Source: Oceanibaculum pacificum (lineage in GTDB: Bacteria; Pseudomonadota; Alphaproteobacteria; Oceanibaculales; Oceanibaculaceae). Taken from it: a stretch of 64,000 nt of DNA. Location of the stretch: positions 1 through 64,000 of the forward strand of contig NZ_LPXN01000138.1 of NCBI RefSeq assembly GCF_001618175.1, in the 5' to 3' direction. A model generated the notes under the pieces. The model worked only from the letters and a program-made list of their open reading frames with translations, was not told where the DNA came from and did no database searches. The translations under genes and the position numbers were made by a program. Shown piece after piece: positions 55,394 through 64,000 of this stretch; position 1 is the first letter of the stretch; each line of letters begins with the position of its first letter.

Positions 55394-57808
55394 ATGAACA
55401 AGCGTATGGCGGGGGCGGCCGGTCTCCGGTCGATGATGGTTGCGGTGCTGGCCGGCACCACGATGCTGACGGGGATCGCCACGGCCATGGCGCAGGCCAC
55501 GGCCCCGCAGCAGGCGCAGGCCAACAGCGCCCGCCAGACCCTCGCCATCGCGCCGCAGCCGCTCGACGATGCGCTGACGGCTTTCTCCAACGCCACCCGC
55601 ATCCAGGTGCTGGTCAGCGGCGATCTGACGCGCGGGGTGGCGTCGCCCGGCGCGCGCGGCATCTACAGCGCGGAACAGGCGCTGGTCGCGCTGCTGGCCG
55701 GCACAGGGTTGACCTATCGCTATGTCGATGCCGTCACGGTCACGCTGGTGCCGGCTCCCGCGCGCGCGCCAAGCGCCGCGCCTGCCGCCGCGGCGAGCGG
55801 TGCTGCGGCGCTCGCGCTGGCGCCGGTGACCGTGTTTGGCGCCAAGACGACGACCACGCTGGAAGATGTCACCTCCAGCGTCGGCATCGTCAGCCAGCAG
55901 GATATCGAGCGCCGGGAAATCCGCGATATCCGCAGCAGCTTCCGCACCATGGCGAATGTGCAGGATTCGGATTTCAACGATGCCGGCTTCGTCATTCGCG
56001 GCCTGAATTCCGAGGGGCTGACGCCCGGCGGCGCGCCGCTGGCCAGTTTCTATATCGACGGCGTGCAGCAGACCGTGATGGGCGCGCGGCGCGGCGCGCG
56101 CGGCCTGTTCGATGCGCAGCAGGTGGAGGTCTATCGCGGCCCGCAATCCACCCTGGCCGGGCGTGCCGCGCTGGCCGGCGCGGTCTATGTAAAGACCAAG
56201 GATCCGACCTACGAATACGAGGCCGAGGCCGAGGGGCTGGTCGGCAACATGGATACGCGCGGCGGCGCGCTGATGGTGAATGCCCCCCTGGTGGACAACC
56301 AGGCGGCGTTGCGCCTGACGGCCGAATATCAGCGCAGCGAGAGCGAGATCAATTATCCGACCTACAGCAATTTCGCCAATTACGAGGATATCTTCACCGA
56401 CGAGTATTTCACCATCCGCGGCAAATTCCTGCTGGAACCGGACAAGTTCGACGATACGCGGGCGCTGGTGACCTACTCCTATTCCGAGGACGCGCCGGCG
56501 CTGCGCGATATCGCCGGGCCCGGGCTCGGCTTCGCGTTCGACGAGAAGCGGGGCGATTTCAACACGCCGAACTTCGCCGAGATTCGGCGCGGCTTCGTGC
56601 ATAATGCCGGGCTGGAGGTCACGCATGATTTCAGCGACAGCCTGATGCTGACCTCGCACACCGGCTTCACCCGCTCGCAGACCGACCGGCCGTCGGTCAA
56701 TGCCGGCACGCCGGGCGAGACCGATATCACTCTGGGGCGGTTCGTTCAGTCGTTGATCACCCAGGAGTTCCGGCTGAATTATTACGGCGACCGGCTGGAC
56801 GCCGTGTTCGGCCTGTATGGTTCTTACCAGGACGACGATAATAATTATCTGCGGCCGAATTATTTCGGCGCTTCCTCGGACATCAGCCAGTCGACGCAGG
56901 AGACGCGCAATCTGGCGATGTTCGGCGAGGCGACCTACGAGTTCGTGCCGAGCTGGAAATTCGTGCTTGGCGGCCGCGTCGACTATACCGACCAGGACGG
57001 CACCCAGTTCTTTTCGCGCAACGGCGTGGCGTCGACCGATTTCAACTATACGGTCCGGGAGACGGTGCTGCTGCCGAAGATCGGCATCATCAAGGAGCTG
57101 GGTCCCGACCATTCGGTCGGCTTCACGATCCAGGAAGGCTTCCGCGCGGGTGGCGCCGGCCTTCAGCGCTCGACCGGCCAAGTCTACACCTTCGACCCGG
57201 AATATGCCTGGAACTATGAGCTTTCCTACAAGGGCCGCTACCTGAACAACCGGCTGAACGTGGCCGCCAACCTGTTCTATGTCGATTACAAGGACCAGCA
57301 GGTGGAAACGCTGGCGACGCCGGGGGATTTCTCCTCCTCGTCGGTCGTGAATGCCGCCAGCTCGCGCGCCTACGGCTTCGAGGTGGAGGCCCAGGCGTCG
57401 CTGACGCGGGAGCTGACCGGCTTTCTGTCGGTGGGGTATGTCGATACCGAGTTCGAGGATTTCGACAGCGCCAGCGCCGGCAATCTGTCCGGCCTGCCCT
57501 TCCCGGAAGCGCCGGAATGGAGCGTGGCGCTGGGCGCGCTGTACGAGCACCGCTCCGGCTTCTTCATCGGCGCGGACGCGAAATACACGGACGATTTCAT
57601 GGCCCGCCTGGGCAGCGCGCCGCAGGATACGCTCAGCAGCTATGTCACGGCCAACGCCCAGGTCGGCTATCGCTATGAGAACTGGACCGCGACGTTGTTC
57701 GCCGAGAACATCTTCGACAAGGAATATTTTCTCTATAACGACAATGACATCGCCGCCACGGTCGGCATGCCGCGCTTCGTCGGCGTGAAGCTGAACATGA
57801 AATTCTAA
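55394..57808 (+). CDS. TonB-dependent receptor with STN signalling domain, system 2
   Basis: An 804-residue outer-membrane receptor. The signal peptide ends near AMAQA. The STN domain is LAIAPQPLDDALTAFSNATR. An Ala/Pro-rich linker follows, then the plug (VIRGLNSEGLTPGGAPLASF, FDAQQVEVYRGPQSTLAGRA) and a barrel of the FyuA/FhuA siderophore-receptor style ending GVKLNMKF. No transporter follows it, so cargo entering here must use other ABC genes, perhaps those of system 1. A strong stem-loop lies after the stop. Confidence 0.9.
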   Translation: MNKRMAGAAGLRSMMVAVLAGTTMLTGIATAMAQATAPQQAQANSARQTLAIAPQPLDDALTAFSNATRIQVLVSGDLTRGVASPGARGIYSAEQALVALLAGTGLTYRYVDAVTVTLVPAPARAPSAAPAAAASGAAALALAPVTVFGAKTTTTLEDVTSSVGIVSQQDIERREIRDIRSSFRTMANVQDSDFNDAGFVIRGLNSEGLTPGGAPLASFYIDGVQQTVMGARRGARGLFDAQQVEVYRGPQSTLAGRAALAGAVYVKTKDPTYEYEAEAEGLVGNMDTRGGALMVNAPLVDNQAALRLTAEYQRSESEINYPTYSNFANYEDIFTDEYFTIRGKFLLEPDKFDDTRALVTYSYSEDAPALRDIAGPGLGFAFDEKRGDFNTPNFAEIRRGFVHNAGLEVTHDFSDSLMLTSHTGFTRSQTDRPSVNAGTPGETDITLGRFVQSLITQEFRLNYYGDRLDAVFGLYGSYQDDDNNYLRPNYFGASSDISQSTQETRNLAMFGEATYEFVPSWKFVLGGRVDYTDQDGTQFFSRNGVASTDFNYTVRETVLLPKIGIIKELGPDHSVGFTIQEGFRAGGAGLQRSTGQVYTFDPEYAWNYELSYKGRYLNNRLNVAANLFYVDYKDQQVETLATPGDFSSSSVVNAASSRAYGFEVEAQASLTRELTGFLSVGYVDTEFEDFDSASAGNLSGLPFPEAPEWSVALGALYEHRSGFFIGADAKYTDDFMARLGSAPQDTLSSYVTANAQVGYRYENWTATLFAENIFDKEYFLYNDNDIAATVGMPRFVGVKLNMKF

Positions 57809-57829
57809 TCGCTCTTTCGATCGCGCAGC

Positions 57830-57863
57830 CCCAGGCGCGCGGTGTGCCCGCCGCGCGCCTGGG
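57830..57863. terminator. Strong hairpin between receptor 2 and the orphan FecI
   Basis: CCCAGGCGCGCGG and CCGCGCGCCTGGG form a perfect 13-base stem with an 8-base loop, followed by AGTCTTT. It lies between two convergent genes and could end transcription from both sides, although the T-run is short. Confidence 0.65.
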
Positions 57864-57918
57864 AGTCTTTCAGCCGCCGTTCGATCTCGTCTTGGCGCTG
57901 CGACGGGTTGTTCAAGCG

Positions 57919-58320
57919 TCAATCCAACTTTCTGGCAAGGCTATGGGCCGGGCTCTTCCTAGATAGGACGGATGTGAGGCCGGGAGTCGGTTCGCTCTGG
58001 CCGCACGCCACCTGTTCGGGCGAGGGCGCGTCGTCGGGTGTCTCGGCCAGCCGGTCCTCCAGACCCGAATCGGCATTTTCCCGCCGCTGCCCGCGCACAT
58101 AATCGACCGCCAGATTATGCGCCACGCGATACAGATAGGAGCGGTCATGGCTGATCGGGGTGATCGCCGCCGGGCTGCCGCTATGCTCCGCGAAGCGCAG
58201 AAAGGTCTCCTGCGTCAGTTCCGCGGCAACGTCGGCGTTGCGCAGTTTCCGGGTGAGGTAGGCTTGCAACTCGCCGCGATGCGCGAGGAACAGCCGCTTG
58301 ATATCGTTGCCTCCCACCAT
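57919..58320 (-). CDS. Orphan FecI-type sigma factor lacking region 4
   Basis: A 133-residue protein. Region 2 is intact: IKRLFLAHRGELQAYLTRKL, VAAELTQETFLRFAEH, SYLYRVAHNLAVDYVRGQRR. After a normal linker (DDAPSPEQVACGQ) the sequence changes to SEPTPGLTSVLSRKSPAHSL and stops, without the -35-binding helix-turn-helix. FecI proteins are usually near 165-175 residues. No fecR or receptor follows it. A good Fur-like box lies 50 bases upstream. It may be a decaying gene or, less likely, a region-2-only variant. Confidence 0.7.
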   Translation of the reverse strand: MVGGNDIKRLFLAHRGELQAYLTRKLRNADVAAELTQETFLRFAEHSGSPAAITPISHDRSYLYRVAHNLAVDYVRGQRRENADSGLEDRLAETPDDAPSPEQVACGQSEPTPGLTSVLSRKSPAHSLARKLD

Positions 58321-58369
58321 CCCCGCCCTGAAAGCCTATTGCATTGCGATGCGGGGGGATTAACCAGAG

Positions 58370-58384
58370 TGAGAATTATTCGCA
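58370..58384. promoter_or_regulatory. Fur-like box upstream of the orphan FecI
   Basis: TGAGAATTATTCGCA on the plus strand (TGCGAATAATTCTCA on the gene strand) differs from the ideal TGCGAAT-N-ATTCGCA dyad at one base. It is 13 of 15 identical to the fecI1 box. Confidence 0.65.
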
Positions 58385-58400
58385 ACAACTGGGCAATTGG

Positions 58401-59786
58401 CTACCCGGCGGAATAGGGCGCAAAGCGTGAGCGGTTCGGGTCGGGGCGCACGGGGCGCCCGCTCATCGGGAAGGCGCGTTGCGGGCAGGCGGGGCGGTCG
58501 CAGATCTTGCAGCCCGCGCCGATCGGCGTGGCAAGGTCGGGGTTGCGCAGGTCGAGCCTGTGCGAATAGGTAAGCCGCTCGGCATGGGCGAGGTCGCAGC
58601 CCAGCGCGACGGCAAAGCGCTTGACCGGCGCGCCATAGCCGCCCGCGCCATGGCTCACCGTGCGCGCCACCCAAAGATAGGACCGTCCGTCGGGCATCTG
58701 CGCCACCTGCGTCAACACTTCGCCGGGGCGGGAAAACGCTTCATAGACATTCCATAACGGACAGGAGCCGCCGATCCGGGAAAAGTGAAAATCGGTGGCC
58801 GATTGCCGTTTCGAGATATTCCCGGCCCGGTCGACCCGGATGAAGAAGAAGGGAACGCCGCGCGCCTGCGGCCTTTGCAGGGTCGATAGCCGGTGACAGG
58901 TGGTCTCGAACCCTACGCCGAAGCGGCGGGCGAGCAATTCGATGTCGTAGCGTTCGGCTTCGGCGGCTGCGATGAAGGCGCCGTAGGGCAGGATCAGCGC
59001 TCCCGCGAAGTAATTCGCCAGGCCGATGCGCAGCAAACCCCGCGCCTCCTCGCTTTCCATGGCCGCTTCGTCGGTCAGCCGGTCGATCTCCGGCCCATGC
59101 TCAAGAAAGCCGATCTGCGTCGCCATCTGAAAGGCGCGCTGGCCGGGCGTGAGGCGTGTCGACAGGTGCAGGGTGGCCGATGCGGCATCGTGGCGGCGCA
59201 GCGTGGGAGAATCCTCCTCCAGCGCCACGCGGATGCCGTGCCGTCCGGCAAGGCGGTCGGCCAGTCCTTCGGCCGCCCGTCCGAGGCGCAGTCCCTTGCC
59301 GATGCCTTCCGCCGCCTCGTCCAGGGCGGGAATGTAGTTGCGATGCTCGTAGAACCAGTCGCGGACGGCCTCGAATGGGGCTGGGGCCGGGCCGATCTCC
59401 CCGGTGATGCGACCGTTCACCAGGTCTATCTGTTCTGCGGTTTCGCGCAATCGCGCTTGCATCGAGACGATCGTGCGGGCGATGCCGGGCATGTTGGCCG
59501 CGAGTGAGCGCAGTTCCGCCAGCGAGGCGCTGGCGCCCTGATCGGCCAGCGCCGCGCGCAGGTCGGGGATCAGCCGCGCTTCCTCGGCTTCGGAGAAAAG
59601 CTGGACGTCCAGCCCGAACACGGCGTTCAGCTTTAGCAGCACCGGCACAGTCAGGGGGCGCTGGTTGCGTTCCAGCTGGTTGAGATAGCTGGGGCTCAAT
59701 TCCAGCGCCCGCGCCAGGGCAACCTGCGTCATCCCGCGCTCCTCCCGCAGGCGTTGCAGCCGGACGCCCATGAAGGCTTTCGTCAT
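58401..59786 (-). CDS. ScfR/RamB-type short-chain fatty acid regulator
   Basis: A 461-residue regulator. The N-terminal XRE helix-turn-helix is GMTQVALARALELSPSYLNQ then LERNQRPLT. The middle has an ImmA/IrrE-like (DUF955) region without a clear HExxH. The C-terminal DUF2083 region ends with a Cys cluster, GCKICDRPACPQRAFP. This architecture is known from regulators of propionate and acetate metabolism. It is divergent from the thioesterase-prpDCB genes, with repeated TTCGCAA sites in the gap, so it very likely controls the methylcitrate cycle in response to an acyl-CoA. Confidence 0.9.
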   Translation of the reverse strand: MTKAFMGVRLQRLREERGMTQVALARALELSPSYLNQLERNQRPLTVPVLLKLNAVFGLDVQLFSEAEEARLIPDLRAALADQGASASLAELRSLAANMPGIARTIVSMQARLRETAEQIDLVNGRITGEIGPAPAPFEAVRDWFYEHRNYIPALDEAAEGIGKGLRLGRAAEGLADRLAGRHGIRVALEEDSPTLRRHDAASATLHLSTRLTPGQRAFQMATQIGFLEHGPEIDRLTDEAAMESEEARGLLRIGLANYFAGALILPYGAFIAAAEAERYDIELLARRFGVGFETTCHRLSTLQRPQARGVPFFFIRVDRAGNISKRQSATDFHFSRIGGSCPLWNVYEAFSRPGEVLTQVAQMPDGRSYLWVARTVSHGAGGYGAPVKRFAVALGCDLAHAERLTYSHRLDLRNPDLATPIGAGCKICDRPACPQRAFPMSGRPVRPDPNRSRFAPYSAG

Positions 59787-59795
59787 TCACTGTCC

Positions 59796-59902
59796 TTCGC
59801 AATATTCGCAATTATTACCCGTTGCCTTCGCAATTTTACGCATTTTCAGTAGTTTAGCGTGCCCTTCGATCTGTGAAAAGCTCCCTTTGCCAATGTTGCG
59901 AA
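59796..59902. promoter_or_regulatory. TTCGCAA repeat cluster, candidate ScfR operator
   Basis: TTCGCAAT occurs at 59796-59803, 59805-59812 and 59827-59834, and the reverse form TTGCGAA at 59896-59902. The first two are direct repeats 9 bases apart. All lie between the regulator and the thioesterase gene. Related regulators bind TTTGCAAA-type sites, so these are good candidates. Confidence 0.6.
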
Positions 59903-59921
59903 GGCTGCCAGAGGGAGCCCA

Positions 59922-60338
59922 ATGTCCATGTCTCACCCGTCCAGCGGTGACGGTTCCGCCGTAATGGCCGAGATGATCTTTCCCGAACAGGCGAACCATT
60001 ACGGCACGCTGTTCGGCGGCAATGCGCTGTGTCTGATGGCCAAGGCGGCCTTCGCCGCCGCGACGCGCAAGGCGCGCGGGGCGGTGGTGATGGCGTGCTC
60101 CGACCGGGTGGATTTCGCCGCGCCGATCCGGGTCGGCGAATTGCTCGAACTGAGGGCCAAGGTCGTCCGCGTGGGATGCAGCTCCATGAGTGTCGCGGTC
60201 GTAGGCGAAGCGGAGGACATGGCGACCGGCCAGCGTCGAGCCGTGTTGCACGGGCGGTTCGAGATGGTGGCGGTGGACGCGGCCGGACGGCCGCGGGCCA
60301 TCGCGGGGGAAATACTGAGGAAAGTAGAAACAGCATGA
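59922..60338 (+). CDS. Acyl-CoA thioesterase (hotdog family)
   Basis: A 138-residue hotdog protein with [20 protein letters not shown] (family N-H-x-G-x-x-F-G-G) and [26 protein letters not shown] precedes ATG 59922; ATG 59928 is an alternative. It overlaps prpD by four bases. It probably releases CoA from propionyl-CoA or other short chains when the methylcitrate cycle is overloaded. Confidence 0.88.
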   Translation: MSMSHPSSGDGSAVMAEMIFPEQANHYGTLFGGNALCLMAKAAFAAATRKARGAVVMACSDRVDFAAPIRVGELLELRAKVVRVGCSSMSVAVVGEAEDMATGQRRAVLHGRFEMVAVDAAGRPRAIAGEILRKVETA

Positions 60339-61846
60339 AGATGCACGAAGTGCGGACCTACAAATCCGCCGAACACCTTGCCCGCGAAGACCAGCTTGCC
60401 TGGAAGATTGCCGAAGTGGCCGCCGATCCGGTCGCGGTCGAGGCCGAGGTCGCCGAGATGATCATCAACCGGGTGATCGACAATGCTGCGGTCGCGGCCG
60501 CTTCGGTGGCGCGGCGGCCGGTGGCGTCGGCGCGAACGCAGGCGCTGTGCCATCCCTATGCGCCCGGCGCGACGGTCTTCGGCATGCCCGCCGAAACCCG
60601 GGTAAGCCCGGAATGGGCGGCCTGGGCGAATGGCGCGGCGGTGCGGGAACTGGATTTCCACGACACGTTTCTGGCTGCCGACTATTCCCACCCCGGCGAC
60701 AATATTCCGCCGATCCTCGCGGTGGCGCAGCATTGCGGCCTGTCGGGCGCCGATCTGATCCGGGGGCTGGCGACGGGCTATGAAATCCAGGTCGATCTGG
60801 TGAAAGGCATCTGCCTGCATGAACACAAGATCGATCACATCGCCCATCTCGGACCGTCCGCCGCCGCCGGCATCGGCACGGCGCTTGACCTGCCGGTCGA
60901 GGTGGTCTGGCAGGCGATCCAGCAAGCGCTGCACGTCACCACCACCACCCGGCAGAGCCGCAAGGGCGAGATATCCTCGTGGAAAGCCTACGCCCCAGCC
61001 TTTGCCGGCAAGATGGCCGTCGAGGCGGTGGACCGGGTGATGCGCGGCGAAGGCGCGCCGAGCCCGGCGTGGGAGGGCGAGGACGGGTTCATCGCCTGGC
61101 TGCTCAGCGGCCCGGAGGCCGTCTATCATGTGCCGCTGCCCGCGAAGGGGGAGACGAAGCGCGCGATCCTCGACACCTATACCAAGGAACATTCGGCCGA
61201 ATACCAGTCCCAGGCGCTGATCGATCTCGCCCGGAGCATGGGCCCCAAGGTCGGCGATCTGACCAGGGTCAAGTCGATCCTGATCGAGACCTCGCATCAC
61301 ACCCACTTCGTGATCGGCACCGGGGCGAACGATCCGCAGAAGATGGACCCGAAGGCCAGCCGCGAGACGCTGGACCATTCGATCATGTACATCTTCGCGG
61401 TCGCGCTGGAGGATGGCGACTGGCACCACGAAAAAAGCTATTTCGCCGAACGCGCGCAGCGCCCCTCGACCGTGGCGCTCTGGCACAAGATAGCCACCGC
61501 CGAAGATCCGAAATGGACGCGCCGCTATCATGCCCGCGACCCGAACGAAAAGGCCTTTGGCGGGCGGGTGACGATCACGCTGGACGATGGCTCGGAGATT
61601 GTGGACGAGCTGGCGCTGGCCGACGCGCACCCCCATGGAGCCCGCCCCTTCGTGCGCGCCAACTATGTGCGGAAATTCATGACCCTGTCCGACGGCGTGC
61701 TGAGCGCCGGGGAGCAGCGGCGCTTCCTTGATGCGGCCGAAGGCTTGGCCGGGCTGAAGGCGGGCGAACTCGGCCAGCTCACCTTCGCGGTGGACCCCGA
61801 AAAGCTCGGCGCGCCGCGCCCGCATGGCATTTGCGACTGGAAATGA
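60335..61846 (+). CDS. prpD: 2-methylcitrate dehydratase
   Basis: A 503-residue MmgE/PrpD protein. Family blocks seen include [60 protein letters not shown] and [17 protein letters not shown]. It dehydrates 2-methylcitrate to 2-methyl-cis-aconitate without a metal cluster. ATG 60335 overlaps the thioesterase stop (ATGA). The next step, hydration to methylisocitrate, needs an aconitase encoded elsewhere. Confidence 0.95.
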   Translation: MKMHEVRTYKSAEHLAREDQLAWKIAEVAADPVAVEAEVAEMIINRVIDNAAVAAASVARRPVASARTQALCHPYAPGATVFGMPAETRVSPEWAAWANGAAVRELDFHDTFLAADYSHPGDNIPPILAVAQHCGLSGADLIRGLATGYEIQVDLVKGICLHEHKIDHIAHLGPSAAAGIGTALDLPVEVVWQAIQQALHVTTTTRQSRKGEISSWKAYAPAFAGKMAVEAVDRVMRGEGAPSPAWEGEDGFIAWLLSGPEAVYHVPLPAKGETKRAILDTYTKEHSAEYQSQALIDLARSMGPKVGDLTRVKSILIETSHHTHFVIGTGANDPQKMDPKASRETLDHSIMYIFAVALEDGDWHHEKSYFAERAQRPSTVALWHKIATAEDPKWTRRYHARDPNEKAFGGRVTITLDDGSEIVDELALADAHPHGARPFVRANYVRKFMTLSDGVLSAGEQRRFLDAAEGLAGLKAGELGQLTFAVDPEKLGAPRPHGICDWK

Positions 61847-61858
61847 GGAGGGGCAATC

Positions 61859-63028
61859 ATGAGCGGTTCCGTGATGAAACCCAAGAAATCCGTGGCGCTG
61901 TCCGGCGTCACGGCGGGCAATACCGCGCTCTGTTCGGTCGGGCAGAGCGGCAACGATCTGCATTATCGCGGCTATGACATTCTCGATCTGGCTGAGGCCT
62001 GCGACTATGAGGAGGTGGCGCATCTGCTGATCCATGGCGCCTTGCCCACGGCCGCTGAACTTGCCGCCTACAAGAGCAAGCTGCGGGCCCTGCGCGGCTT
62101 GCCCAAGGCGGTGCGCGACACGCTTGAGGCGATCCCGGCGGCCGCGCATCCCATGGACGTTGTGCGCTCCGGCGTGTCGGCGCTCGGCTGCGCCCTGCCC
62201 GAGGCGGCGGACCACAATATGCCGGGCGCGCGCGACATCATCGACCGTCTGATCGCCGCGCAGGGCTCAATGCTGCTCTACTGGTATCATTACGCCCAGC
62301 ACGGCCGGCGCATCGAGGTCGAGACCGATGATGACAGCATTGCCGGGCATTTCCTGCATTTGCTGTCCGGGCACGCGCCCTCGCTCGATCATGTGCGGGC
62401 GATGCAGACCACGCTGAATCTCTATGCCGAGCATGAATTCAACGCCTCGACCTTCACGGCGCGCTCGATCGCGGGAACCGGATCGGACGTTTATTCCGCC
62501 GTGACCGGGGCCATCGGCGCGCTGCGCGGGCCGAAGCATGGCGGCGCCAACGAGGTCGCCTTCGAGATCCAGAAACGCTATGGCGCGGCCGAAGAGGCCG
62601 AGGCGGATATCCGGGCGCGCCTGGAGCGCAAAGAGGTCGTCATCGGCTTCGGCCACCCGGTCTATACCGTCTGCGATCCACGCAATATGGTGATCAAGCG
62701 CGTCGCCCGCCGCCTGTCCGAACAGGCCGGCTCGATGAAGATGTTCGCCATTGCCGAGCGGATCGAGACAGTGATGATGGATGCCAAGCGCATGTTCCCC
62801 AATCTCGACTGGTATTCGGCGGTTTCCTATCATCTGCTGGGCGTGCCGACGGCGATGTTCACCCCGGTCTTCGTCATTTCGCGTTCCGCGGGATGGGGCG
62901 CGCATGTGATCGAGCAGCGCGAGGACAACAAGATTATCCGTCCCTCGGCCAACTACATCGGGCCGGACAATCGCGCTTTCGTGCCGCTCGATAAGCGCGG
63001 CCTTTCGCTTTCCACGGCGGCGGAGTGA
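61859..63028 (+). CDS. prpC: 2-methylcitrate synthase
   Basis: A 389-residue citrate-synthase-fold enzyme. [14 protein letters not shown] and [13 protein letters not shown] at the N-terminus are typical of PrpC. Catalytic residues lie in GPKHGGANE (His), [14 protein letters not shown] (His) and the late Asp region. It condenses propionyl-CoA with oxaloacetate. AGGAGGGG lies 9 bases before the ATG. It follows prpD by 12 bases. Confidence 0.95.
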   Translation: MSGSVMKPKKSVALSGVTAGNTALCSVGQSGNDLHYRGYDILDLAEACDYEEVAHLLIHGALPTAAELAAYKSKLRALRGLPKAVRDTLEAIPAAAHPMDVVRSGVSALGCALPEAADHNMPGARDIIDRLIAAQGSMLLYWYHYAQHGRRIEVETDDDSIAGHFLHLLSGHAPSLDHVRAMQTTLNLYAEHEFNASTFTARSIAGTGSDVYSAVTGAIGALRGPKHGGANEVAFEIQKRYGAAEEAEADIRARLERKEVVIGFGHPVYTVCDPRNMVIKRVARRLSEQAGSMKMFAIAERIETVMMDAKRMFPNLDWYSAVSYHLLGVPTAMFTPVFVISRSAGWGAHVIEQREDNKIIRPSANYIGPDNRAFVPLDKRGLSLSTAAE

Positions 63029-63032
63029 GACG

Positions 63033-63935
63033 ATGACCTATCTGATCGCGCAGGATATCCCCACCGAAAGCGCTGGGCGCCGCTTTCGCAGGAAGCTGGA
63101 GGAACCTGGCATTCTACGCCTGCCCGGCGCCCATAATGGACAAGCGGCCCTGCAGGCCAAGGCTGTGGGGTTCGAGGTGCTTTATCTGTCCGGGGCGGCG
63201 ATGACCGCGTCGATGGGCCTGCCTGATCTCGGCATCATCACCGTGGATGAGGTCTGCTTCTTTATCCGCCAGATCGCGCGCGCCTCCGGCCTGCCGGTGC
63301 TGGTCGATGGCGATACCGGCTATGGCGAGGCGTTGAACGTCATGCATATGGTGCGCAGCTTCGAGGAGGCGGGCGCGGGGGCCGTGCATCTGGAGGACCA
63401 GCTGCTGCCGAAGAAATGCGGTCATCTGAACGACAAGAAGCTTGCGTCGCCCGCGGACATGGCGCTCAAGGTGGCCGCCGCCACCCGCGCCGCGCGCGAC
63501 ATTGTGGTGATCGCGCGCACCGATGCGGCGGCCTCGGAAGGCATCGACGGGGCGATCGCGCGCGCCAGGCTGTATGTCGAGGCCGGCGCGGATGCGATCT
63601 TCCCCGAGGCGCTGACCAGCATTGACGATTTCAAGCAGGTGCGCGCCGGGTTGCCGGGGGTCAAACTGCTCGCCAACATGACCGAGTTCGGCCGCACGCC
63701 CGCGCTCACCGCGGCCGAGTTCGAAGCGCTGGGCTATGACATGGTGATCTGGCCGGTCTCTTCATTGCGCGTCGCGAACAAGGCGCAGGAGCGGCTCTAC
63801 GCGGCGCTTGCCCGCGATGGGGCGACCACCGCGATGCAGGGCGAGATGCAGACCCGCAAGGAGCTGTACGACACGATCGGGCTGGGCAAATTCGAAGCGC
63901 TGGACCAGAGCATCGCCGCCTCGGTCGCGCCGTAA
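63033..63935 (+). CDS. prpB: 2-methylisocitrate lyase
   Basis: A 300-residue lyase of the isocitrate lyase/PEP mutase superfamily. The catalytic loop is KKCGH (LLPKKCGHLNDKKL), metal ligands lie in VDGDTGYGEALN, and the SSLRVANKAQERLY C-terminal part fits PrpB. It splits 2-methylisocitrate into pyruvate and succinate, the last step of the cycle. It starts four bases after prpC. The 65 bases left in the window after the stop show no gene. Confidence 0.95.
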   Translation: MTYLIAQDIPTESAGRRFRRKLEEPGILRLPGAHNGQAALQAKAVGFEVLYLSGAAMTASMGLPDLGIITVDEVCFFIRQIARASGLPVLVDGDTGYGEALNVMHMVRSFEEAGAGAVHLEDQLLPKKCGHLNDKKLASPADMALKVAAATRAARDIVVIARTDAAASEGIDGAIARARLYVEAGADAIFPEALTSIDDFKQVRAGLPGVKLLANMTEFGRTPALTAAEFEALGYDMVIWPVSSLRVANKAQERLYAALARDGATTAMQGEMQTRKELYDTIGLGKFEALDQSIAASVAP

Positions 63936-64000
63936 TGAAAGCATGCGGCCCAGCGCCGGTGGAAAGCGAGCGGTTCAGCCAACGCGCTGAGTCTGCTCGA

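Noticed and set aside
55370-57922. 850-codon minus-strand frame opposite receptor 2
   Set aside because: It has the same antisense bias; the plus strand has a full signal peptide, STN, plug and barrel.

Overview
The window looks like a chromosomal segment of a GC-rich alphaproteobacterium, probably Rhodospirillales-like. This rests on the base composition, the style of the LuxR, LysR, IclR and ScfR-type regulators, and FecI-FecR-TonB loci with 7-1-7 Fur-like boxes; the species cannot be named from sequence alone. No rRNA, tRNA or CRISPR array was seen.

Region 1 (1-15.4 kb) is accessory DNA. Scraps of IS3-family and IS110-family transposases, a nucleotidyltransferase-like fragment and a tyrosine-integrase tail surround a set of calcium-binding RTX proteins that look like type I secretion substrates. 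These are a small RTX protein, a seven-repeat FG-GAP/VCBS protein, a 1284-residue multidomain protein and a P-domain subtilase broken by an in-frame TAG in its active-site serine motif. A LuxR regulator and an AraC regulator sit among them. Directly after the subtilase lies an unreported-looking NHLP-type RiPP precursor. A fifth RTX protein, an M10 serralysin-like protease, lies at 25.2-28.3 kb on the other strand and shares a long C-terminal module with the 1284-residue protein. No type I secretion transporter or RiPP-modifying enzyme is in the window.

Region 2 (15.6-25.1 kb) is a catabolic cluster: a divergent LysR gene, then DUF1989, Rieske oxygenase, amino-acid-type ABC permease and ATPase, a second DUF1989, a second Rieske oxygenase, a D-2-hydroxyacid dehydrogenase, a family 3 solute-binding protein and an M20 hydrolase. 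The DUF1989-Rieske pair is duplicated and the two Rieske genes share a 199-bp identical tract. The cluster probably imports and degrades a nitrogenous small molecule.

Region 3 (28.5-36 kb) opens with an AT-rich stretch and gene remnants (AraC, PhnE). It then holds a chloroperoxidase-like hydrolase divergent from a GlxA-type regulator, an MFS exporter with an SDR reductase divergent from a TetR regulator with a clear paired operator, and a lone FabF-like ketosynthase.

Region 4 (35.7-44.9 kb) is a minus-strand operon, livK-maoC-AMP ligase-ridA-livHMGF-ene reductase, divergent from an IclR regulator. It probably imports and CoA-activates a carboxylic acid.

Region 5 (45.0-58.4 kb) holds two FecI-FecR-TonB receptor systems. 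The first continues into a ferric-siderophore or heme ABC transporter, a MATE exporter and a DUF2218 protein. Each system has its own promoter signature shared by its fecR and its receptor gene, so the cognate promoters can be read by internal comparison. A third, orphan FecI lacks region 4.

Region 6 (58.4-64 kb) is the methylcitrate cycle: an ScfR-type regulator divergent from a thioesterase, prpD, prpC and prpB, with repeated TTCGCAA sites between them.
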